DNA from: Martinezella miluonensis
GTDB taxonomy: Bacteria > Pseudomonadota > Alphaproteobacteria > Rhizobiales > Rhizobiaceae
NCBI RefSeq assembly: GCF_900094545.1
Contig: NZ_FMAH01000004.1
Location: 124,001-188,000, forward strand
Direction: 5' to 3'
DNA: 64,000 nucleotides
Shown here: positions 58,654 to 64,000 of the stretch, piece after piece
Layout: each line of letters starts with the position of its first letter
Position numbering within the stretch: position 1 is the stretch's first letter
Position numbers and translations under genes: made by a program
The notes under the pieces: generated by a model
The model's database searches: none
Told to the model about the DNA's origin: nothing
What the model saw: the letters and a program-made list of their open reading frames with translations, nothing else

Positions 58654-59334
58654 ATGTTCGATATTGGCTGGTCCGAGCTGGTGGTTATTGCCGTAGTGGC
58701 CCTGGTGGTTATCGGCCCCAAGGAATTGCCGGCGACCTTGCGGACAATCGGCAAGATGACGGCCAGAGCCAGGAAGGTCGCTGGCGATTTCCGCGCGCAG
58801 TTTGATGAGGCCATGCGCGAGGCGGAGCTGGGCGATGTGCGCCAGACGATCGCCGATGCCCAGAAGCTCAATCCGGTCAACTCGCTGCGCGAAGCCATGA
58901 ACCCGCTGAGGGAGATGGGCAACGAGATCAAGGCCGATCTGCAGCGCTCCGCAACGCCGGACAAAGCAGCTCCTGCCGCGACGCCATTGCCCTTAGAGCC
59001 GGTGGCTGGTGTGTCGAATGGCTTGGAGGAGGCGCTTGCGGCTACCGCTGCCCCTAGCAATCCGTTGCCGGTCGTTGCCCCGGCGCCGCAGCCCGCAGCC
59101 GTCGTAAGTGCAGCTGTCGATCAGCCGAAAGCCGTTCGCAAGCCTCGCGCAAAGACAGCCGTCGCTGTTAAGAGTGCCGCTGCCGCCAAGACGCCTGTCG
59201 TTGCGGAGAAACCAAAGCGTGCCCCGCGCAAGATCGCGGTCGCTGCTGCAGAGAAAGCGCCCGCAGCTCCCAGGGCGCGTTCCACAGCCAGCAAGACGGC
59301 GCTGAAGACGCCTAAGAAGAAGGACCAGGCATGA
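58654..59334 (+). CDS. tatB: Sec-independent translocase subunit TatB
   Basis: 226 residues. N-terminal helix (MFDIGWSELVVIAVVALVVI) with the Glu at position 8 typical of TatB, then GPKELPATLRTIGKM and a long Ala/Lys/Pro-rich tail. TatB forms the substrate-receptor complex with TatC. The long tail is common in rhizobia. Its stop overlaps the tatC start by four bases (ATGA). Confidence 0.94.
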   Translation: MFDIGWSELVVIAVVALVVIGPKELPATLRTIGKMTARARKVAGDFRAQFDEAMREAELGDVRQTIADAQKLNPVNSLREAMNPLREMGNEIKADLQRSATPDKAAPAATPLPLEPVAGVSNGLEEALAATAAPSNPLPVVAPAPQPAAVVSAAVDQPKAVRKPRAKTAVAVKSAAAAKTPVVAEKPKRAPRKIAVAAAEKAPAAPRARSTASKTALKTPKKKDQA

Positions 59335-60152
59335 CGGGTGATATCGACGATAAGCCGCAGCCGCTTATCGAACACCTCATGGAATTGCGCACGCGGCTCA
59401 TCTGGTCGCTCGTGTCGTTCTTCATAGCCTTCATCGGATGTTTCGCCGTGGCGAAGCACCTGTTCAACTATCTGGTCTATCCCTACAAATGGGCCGTCGA
59501 ATGGGCTCATCTCGATCTTGCCAAGTCCGAGCTGATCTATACGGCACCGCAGGAGTTCTTCTTCACCCAGGTGAAGGTCGCCATGTTCGGCGCCTTGGTC
59601 ATTTCCTTCCCGATCATCGCTGCGCAGATCTACAAATTCGTCGCCCCCGGCCTCTACAAGAACGAGCGTTCTGCCTTCCTGCCGTTCCTGATCGCATCGC
59701 CCGTCCTGTTTCTGATGGGGGCCGCGCTCGTCTATTTCTTCTTCACTCCCATGGTGATGTGGTTCTTCCTGAAGATGCAGCAGACGCCGGCCGAGGGCCA
59801 GGTGGGCATCGCATTGCTGCCGAAGGTCTCGGAATATCTGAGCCTGATCATGACGCTGGTCTTTTCCTTCGGCCTGGTCTTTCAATTGCCCGTCATTACC
59901 ACGCTGCTGGCGCGCGTCGGCCTGCTGACGTCGACGTGGCTGGCGGAAAAGCGCAAGTTCGCGATCGTCTTCGCCTTCATCGTTGCTGCCGTGCTGACGC
60001 CGCCGGATCCGATGTCCCAGATCGGTCTTGCACTGCCGACGATCCTTCTCTACGAGATTTCCATCTACGCGGCGCGACTCGTGGAACGCCAGCGTACCCG
60101 GCAAACGCTTGAAGAGAGTGGCGAGAGTTCCGACGTCGCCAAGACGGATTAA
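59331..60152 (+). CDS. tatC: Sec-independent translocase subunit TatC
   Basis: 273 residues with six membrane segments. HLMELRTRLIWSLVSFF at the start is the conserved cytoplasmic N-terminus that binds the twin-arginine motif. FTQVKVAMFGALVISFPI and FFLKMQQTP fit TatC. It overlaps tatB by four bases, so translation is coupled. CpdB at 15955-17943 is a probable client. Confidence 0.96.
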   Translation: MTGDIDDKPQPLIEHLMELRTRLIWSLVSFFIAFIGCFAVAKHLFNYLVYPYKWAVEWAHLDLAKSELIYTAPQEFFFTQVKVAMFGALVISFPIIAAQIYKFVAPGLYKNERSAFLPFLIASPVLFLMGAALVYFFFTPMVMWFFLKMQQTPAEGQVGIALLPKVSEYLSLIMTLVFSFGLVFQLPVITTLLARVGLLTSTWLAEKRKFAIVFAFIVAAVLTPPDPMSQIGLALPTILLYEISIYAARLVERQRTRQTLEESGESSDVAKTD

Positions 60153-60205
60153 CGTCTAAGCGACGGAGACCCCAGCCTCGTTTCTCAGGTATTTGCCGTT
60201 TCGAC

Positions 60206-60229
60206 CTCCGACCGAAGCCTCGGTCGGAG
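60206..60229 (+). terminator. Hairpin between tatC and serS
   Basis: A 10-bp stem CTCCGACCGA/TCGGTCGGAG with an AGCC tetraloop, followed by TTATACT. It may end the tat transcript or act as a leader structure for serS, 32 bases before its start. Confidence 0.6.
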
Positions 60230-60260
60230 TTATACTCATGTGAAACGACCTGGAACGAAG

Positions 60261-61544
60261 ATGCTTGATATCAGATGGATTCGTGAGAATGCCGAGGCTT
60301 TCGATGCTGCGCTTGCCAAGCGCGGTATGGAGTCTCTGTCGCAAAGCCTCATCGCGCTCGACGAGAAGCGCCGCTCCGTCATTCAGTCCGTTCAGGATAT
60401 GCAGTCCCGCCGCAATACCGCCTCGAAAGAGATCGGCGCGGCGATGGCGCAGAAGAACAGCGAGCTTGCCGAAAAGCTGAAGGTCGAAGTCGCCGACATC
60501 AAGACCTCGCTTCCGGCTGCGGAAGAGGAAGAGCGCACGCTGACGGCCGAGCTCAATGATGCGCTTTCGCGCATTCCCAACATTCCGCTCGAGGATGTGC
60601 CCGTCGGCAAGGACGAGCATGACAACGTCGTCAAGCATTCGTGGGGCGCAAAGCCCACCTGGAACCATCAGCCAAAAGAGCACTTCGAGATCGGCGAAGA
60701 GCTCGGCTACATGGATTTCGAGCGCGCGGCGAAACTGTCCGGCTCGCGCTTTACGGTGCTGACCTCGCAGCTCGCACGCCTGGAACGGGCGCTTGGCCAG
60801 TTCATGCTCGATCTGCACACCAACGAACACGGCTATACCGAAGTCAGCTCCCCCTTGATGGTGCGTGACGAGGCGATGTTTGGCACGGGCCAGCTGCCGA
60901 AGTTTGCCGAGGATCTGTTCAAGACCACGGACGGCCGCTGGCTGATCCCGACTGCCGAAGTGACGCTGACCAACCTCGTTTCCGGCGAAATCCTCGATCA
61001 CGAAAAGCTTCCGCTGCGCTTCACGGCCCTGACGCCATCCTTCCGCTCCGAAGCAGGCTCGGCCGGCCGCGACACGCGCGGCATGTTGCGCCAGCATCAG
61101 TTCTGGAAGTGCGAGCTGGTGTCGATCACCGACGCCGAGAACTCCATTGCCGAGCATGAGCGGATGACGGCCTGCGCCGAAGAGGTGCTGAAGCGCCTCG
61201 GCCTGCACTACCGCGTCATGACGCTCTCGACCGGCGATATGGGCTTCGGCGCGCGCAAGACCTACGACCTCGAAGTCTGGCTGCCGGGGCAGGATACCTA
61301 TCGCGAGATTTCTTCCTGCTCCGTCTGCGGCGATTTCCAGGCCCGGCGCATGAACGCGCGCTATCGCGGCAAGGACGACAAGAACACGAAGTTCGTTCAT
61401 ACGCTGAACGGCTCCGGCACTGCCGTCGGCCGCTGCCTGATCGCAGTCCTTGAGAATTATCTCAATGCCGACGGTTCCGTCACTATCCCAGACGCACTCC
61501 TGCCATATATGGGTGGTCTGAAGAAGATCGAGAAAGCAGCATAA
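60261..61544 (+). CDS. serS: Seryl-tRNA synthetase
   Basis: 427 residues, class IIa. The N-terminal coiled-coil arm (about 25-110) binds the tRNA variable arm. Motif 2 reads [16 protein letters not shown] and motif 3 [16 protein letters not shown]. Start is the ATG at 60261 ([10 protein letters not shown]) with GGAA at 5 bases; a GTG seven codons earlier is less likely. It precedes surE by 15 bases and probably begins a serS-surE-pcm unit. Confidence 0.97.
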   Translation: MLDIRWIRENAEAFDAALAKRGMESLSQSLIALDEKRRSVIQSVQDMQSRRNTASKEIGAAMAQKNSELAEKLKVEVADIKTSLPAAEEEERTLTAELNDALSRIPNIPLEDVPVGKDEHDNVVKHSWGAKPTWNHQPKEHFEIGEELGYMDFERAAKLSGSRFTVLTSQLARLERALGQFMLDLHTNEHGYTEVSSPLMVRDEAMFGTGQLPKFAEDLFKTTDGRWLIPTAEVTLTNLVSGEILDHEKLPLRFTALTPSFRSEAGSAGRDTRGMLRQHQFWKCELVSITDAENSIAEHERMTACAEEVLKRLGLHYRVMTLSTGDMGFGARKTYDLEVWLPGQDTYREISSCSVCGDFQARRMNARYRGKDDKNTKFVHTLNGSGTAVGRCLIAVLENYLNADGSVTIPDALLPYMGGLKKIEKAA

Positions 61545-61559
61545 TCGAACGGTGGGGCG

Positions 61560-62324
61560 ATGCGTATTCTTCTGACCAATGATGACGGCATTCATGCCGA
61601 AGGACTGGCTGCGTTGGAGCGTATCGCCCGCACTTTATCTGATGATGTCTGGGTTGTCGCGCCGGAGACGGATCAGAGCGGCCTTGCGCACTCGCTGAGC
61701 CTTTCCGAGCCGCTGCGCATGCGCAAGGTCTCCGACAAGCATTATGCATTACGGGGCACGCCGACCGATTGTGTCATCATGGCGCTTCGGCAGGTTCTGG
61801 ATAAAAAGCCCGACATCATCCTTTCCGGCGTCAATTCCGGCTCGAACGTCGCCGATGACGTGACTTATTCCGGGACCATCGCCGGCGCGATCGAAGGCAC
61901 GCTTCAAGGCGTGCGCTCCTTCGCGTTGAGCCAGGCCTATATCTATGAGAATGGCGCCAGAATCGTACCTTGGGAAGTTGTCGAGACGCATGCATCGGCT
62001 TTGCTCGGCAAGCTGATGGATGTCGATTTGCCCGACGGCACGTTCCTGAATCTGAACTTCCCGAATTGCCGTCCCGACGAGGTCGCCGGGACCGAGGTGA
62101 CGGCGCAGGGCAATCTTGCTTTCAACGTTCAGATCGAAGAGCGGGCCGACGGCCGCGGCTTCCCATATTATTGGCTTCGTTTCGGCGAACGCAGTGGTAT
62201 CTTCCGTCCGGGAACCGATATTCAGGCGTTGAAGCAAAATCGCATTTCGGTAACGCCTTTGAAACTGGATCTGACAGATTATTCGGCGCAGGACCGCGTG
62301 GCGCGGGCGCTTGGTATGGAGTAA
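61560..62324 (+). CDS. surE: 5'/3'-nucleotidase SurE
   Basis: 254 residues. Metal site LLTNDDG at 4-10 and [18 protein letters not shown] are the SurE signature. It dephosphorylates nucleoside monophosphates and short polyphosphates, and is linked to stationary-phase survival in E. coli. Length equals the norm (about 250). It sits between serS and pcm. Confidence 0.96.
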   Translation: MRILLTNDDGIHAEGLAALERIARTLSDDVWVVAPETDQSGLAHSLSLSEPLRMRKVSDKHYALRGTPTDCVIMALRQVLDKKPDIILSGVNSGSNVADDVTYSGTIAGAIEGTLQGVRSFALSQAYIYENGARIVPWEVVETHASALLGKLMDVDLPDGTFLNLNFPNCRPDEVAGTEVTAQGNLAFNVQIEERADGRGFPYYWLRFGERSGIFRPGTDIQALKQNRISVTPLKLDLTDYSAQDRVARALGME

Positions 62325-62328
62325 CGGG

Positions 62329-62982
62329 TTGACACCTCGTTTGGTGGAAAAGGAAGGCTTTGCGGCCGTGGTTCTGCGGCTGCGGGCAGAGGGCATATTG
62401 GACATCGATCTGATGACGGCGGTCGAGCAGACGCCGCGCCTGCCTTTCGTGCCGCCGCAGTTTGCCGATGATGCTTATTCCAGCCGGACCATTCCCATCG
62501 AGTGCGGCGCCTTCATGGAAGGCATCGACCTAGTGGTGCGCATTCTTCACAGCCTCAAGATCAAGCCGGGCCACCGCGTTCTCGAAATCGGAACCGGCAG
62601 CGGCTTTACCGCCGCCGTCATGGGACGAATCGTTGAGCGCGTGCTGACCGTCGATCGCTACAAAACGCTGACGACATCGGCGCAACAGCGCATGGATACG
62701 CTCGGGCTGCGCAATGTCATCATCCGCCAAGCCGACGGCAGCGTCGGGCTGCAGGGCGAGGGCACCTTCGATCGCATCCTGGTGACTTCCGCCTTTTCGA
62801 CCATGCCGCGCTTCTATGCCGAGCAGCTGGTATCCGGCGGATCCATGATCGCGCCCCTGATAATCTCCGATGAAGTCTGCCGCCTGGTGCGGCTGACGAA
62901 AACCGGAAGCCGCTTCGAGCGCGAGGAACTTTTCGACGTTCCTTATCAACCGATCGTGCCGATGCTCGCCTCTTATCTCTGA
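62329..62982 (+). CDS. pcm: Protein-L-isoaspartate O-methyltransferase
   Basis: 217 residues from a TTG at 62329 with GGAG 7 bases upstream (5 bases past the surE stop), chosen over an ATG inside surE. Motif I is VLEIGTGSGF (84-93), and RTIPIECGAFM forms the substrate region, close to the PCMT isoaspartate-binding sequence. It repairs isoaspartyl residues in aged proteins. It follows surE as in E. coli. This is the second PCMT-family gene in the window. Confidence 0.93.
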   Translation: MTPRLVEKEGFAAVVLRLRAEGILDIDLMTAVEQTPRLPFVPPQFADDAYSSRTIPIECGAFMEGIDLVVRILHSLKIKPGHRVLEIGTGSGFTAAVMGRIVERVLTVDRYKTLTTSAQQRMDTLGLRNVIIRQADGSVGLQGEGTFDRILVTSAFSTMPRFYAEQLVSGGSMIAPLIISDEVCRLVRLTKTGSRFEREELFDVPYQPIVPMLASYL

Positions 62983-63010
62983 GGCCCAATTCAGGTTTCT
63001 GTAGCTGAAG

Positions 63011-63038
63011 CGGCCGGGTAGACGGCCGTTTCGCTTTT
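63011..63038 (+). terminator. Probable terminator after pcm
   Basis: A 6-bp stem CGGCCG/CGGCCG with a GGTAGA loop, followed by TTTCGCTTTTC. Confidence 0.55.
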
Positions 63039-63083
63039 CTATGGTTAGCAATTCCTCAAAAAAACATATGCCTCACCAGTGCT

Positions 63084-63114
63084 TTAACCGCATGGTAAGA
63101 TTAACGCGCTTTAA
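63084..63114 (+). promoter_or_regulatory. CtrA-like half-sites before the LysM lipoprotein gene
   Basis: TTAA-N7-GTAA at 63084-63098 and TTAA-N6-TTAA at 63101-63114 lie 38-68 bases before the ATG at 63152. Neither is a perfect TTAA-N7-TTAA. Two near-matches side by side in the promoter position make a cell-cycle control site plausible. Confidence 0.4.
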
Positions 63115-63151
63115 TAGACCCATAAACGGTTGCGTCTAAGTGGGTCGAGTC

Positions 63152-64000
63152 ATGGGTTTCAGTCTTTCTTCAAACTTCGGTAAATCGGCAGGGAAAGTCC
63201 TTGTGGCCATTCTTCTGGCGAGCACTGCAACAGCTTGTAGCTCAGACACGACCCGTTTCGGCGGGCTCTTCTCCAAAACGGATAATGTGACGACCGGTTC
63301 GATCAACCGGCGCAGTCTCAATGGTCCGAATGGAGATCCTGTGCCGCGCGCCGACGTCGCCCAGGCGGGCGGCTACGGCCAGCAGGATTATTCGCAGCAG
63401 AGCGCACCGGTGGCGCAACCCTACCCGAACTCGTCGGCTCGCTACAATCCGTCTTATTCCAGCGCTCGCGCATCCGCAGCCCCTGTCGCGATCCAGCGCT
63501 CCGAACTTGCACCCCCCGGCGCATCTGCCCAGGCTGTTCGTCCGCGGGCCGTCTCCAGAGCGGAAAATGAAGCGCTGGCACAGCCGTTCCCCGCATCGCG
63601 CAACAATAATGGTTCGCGCAATGCTCCGGCTCTCGCCCCCGATACCTTGTCGACGGGCACGATCAAGGCAGCCGCTGCAACGCCGCAGATGTCTCCGGGC
63701 TGGACCACCGTCAACGCTCCGAGCGTGACGCTGCATCAGGGTGAGAACATCGCATTGCTGTCACGTCGCTACGGCGTTCCGGAAAAGGAAATCCTCCGGG
63801 CCAACGGCCTGCGCAATGGCGCCGGTGCCCAGCCCGGTCAGCAGATCATTATTCCGACCATGAATGGCGCAGGTGCCGCAAGCCCCGCCAAGATGGCCTC
63901 GGAAGCGACCGATCTTTCCAAGGGCGGCAAGATGCCCGGTCCGGCAAAGGCGCCGCAGCAGCAGGACACTCTCGCGCTGCCTTCGGGCAATCAGATGCGC
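63152..64000 (+). CDS. LysM-domain lipoprotein, probable M23 endopeptidase (cut by window edge)
   Basis: 283 codons are visible before the window ends. A lipoprotein signal (KVLVAILLASTATACSS, lipid Cys29) leads to a long Ser/Pro/Gln-rich linker. One LysM domain lies at about 191-236 (HQGENIALLSRRYGVPEKEI), which binds peptidoglycan. Relatives of this layout (NlpD/DipM group) end in an M23 domain and manage septal cell-wall splitting, but that domain lies outside the window. The surE - pcm - LysM order is the same as surE-pcm-nlpD of E. coli. Confidence 0.88.
   Translation, partial: MGFSLSSNFGKSAGKVLVAILLASTATACSSDTTRFGGLFSKTDNVTTGSINRRSLNGPNGDPVPRADVAQAGGYGQQDYSQQSAPVAQPYPNSSARYNPSYSSARASAAPVAIQRSELAPPGASAQAVRPRAVSRAENEALAQPFPASRNNNGSRNAPALAPDTLSTGTIKAAAATPQMSPGWTTVNAPSVTLHQGENIALLSRRYGVPEKEILRANGLRNGAGAQPGQQIIIPTMNGAGAASPAKMASEATDLSKGGKMPGPAKAPQQQDTLALPSGNQMR

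Overview
The window reads as core chromosome of a fast-growing alphaproteobacterium of the Rhizobiaceae, most likely Rhizobium sensu lato. The evidence is high-GC coding sequence, an ExoR-type exopolysaccharide regulator, a RopA-type porin, a B12-dependent class II ribonucleotide reductase (NrdJ), a PopZ-like polar protein, and the typical alphaproteobacterial run SPOR protein - nagZ - scpA - scpB - tatABC - serS - surE - pcm - LysM lipoprotein. I see no insertion sequence, prophage, CRISPR array, replication origin or rRNA operon. Three tRNA genes are present: Leu(UAA), Asn(GUU) and Cys(GCA).

Layout. 0-9.3 kb (minus strand): the N-terminal part of an ABC-F ATPase, an acyltransferase-3 membrane protein, nrdJ with an upstream NrdR-type operator, gpt, a tandem universal stress protein and a CinA-type domain protein. 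9.4-15.9 kb: wrbA, tRNA-Leu, a possible small ORF, ilvA with a HlyU-domain gene, then two divergent regulator/oxidoreductase pairs (TetR with an SDR, LysR with an azoreductase), each with inverted repeats between the genes. 16-27.7 kb: Tat-exported CpdB, a PilZ protein, an EEP-family hydrolase, the divergent pair Lrp-type regulator / alanine dehydrogenase, a DUF1203 gene, a minus-strand sulfur cluster (cysK - alanyl-tRNA editing protein - sseA - GNAT), an SDR and a photolyase. 27.8-32.7 kb: a glycerol-3-phosphate ABC importer split into two converging units (ugpC on plus, ugpBAE on minus), each preceded by a Pho-box-like sequence.

32.9-40 kb is the most accessory-looking part. It holds a sugar acetyltransferase, small membrane proteins, two convergent small secreted proteins rich in histidine (one with six consecutive His), the porin, and then a decaying stretch with a frameshifted acetyltransferase, an ABC-transporter remnant and many CTAG tetramers, ending near tRNA-Cys and a Rap1a/Tai-like secreted protein. 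40-48.8 kb: a PCMT-type methyltransferase, popZ, valS, a FadL-type outer membrane protein, exoR and xthA. 48.9-64 kb: erpA, dgt, argS, and the long co-oriented envelope, chromosome-segregation and protein-export series, ending in a lipoprotein cut by the window edge.

How the genes fit together. Phosphate supply is served by ugp and CpdB, nucleotide balance by nrdJ, gpt, dgt and surE, cysteine and sulfur by cysK, sseA and erpA, envelope growth by the SPOR protein, nagZ and the LysM protein, and Tat export by tatABC, with CpdB as a probable Tat substrate in the same window. No clearly new multi-gene system is evident. The most interesting leads are regulatory motifs, the two His-rich secreted proteins, the cysK-alaX-sseA association, an orphan plus-strand terminator suggesting a small RNA, and the decaying segment at 37.2-38.7 kb.
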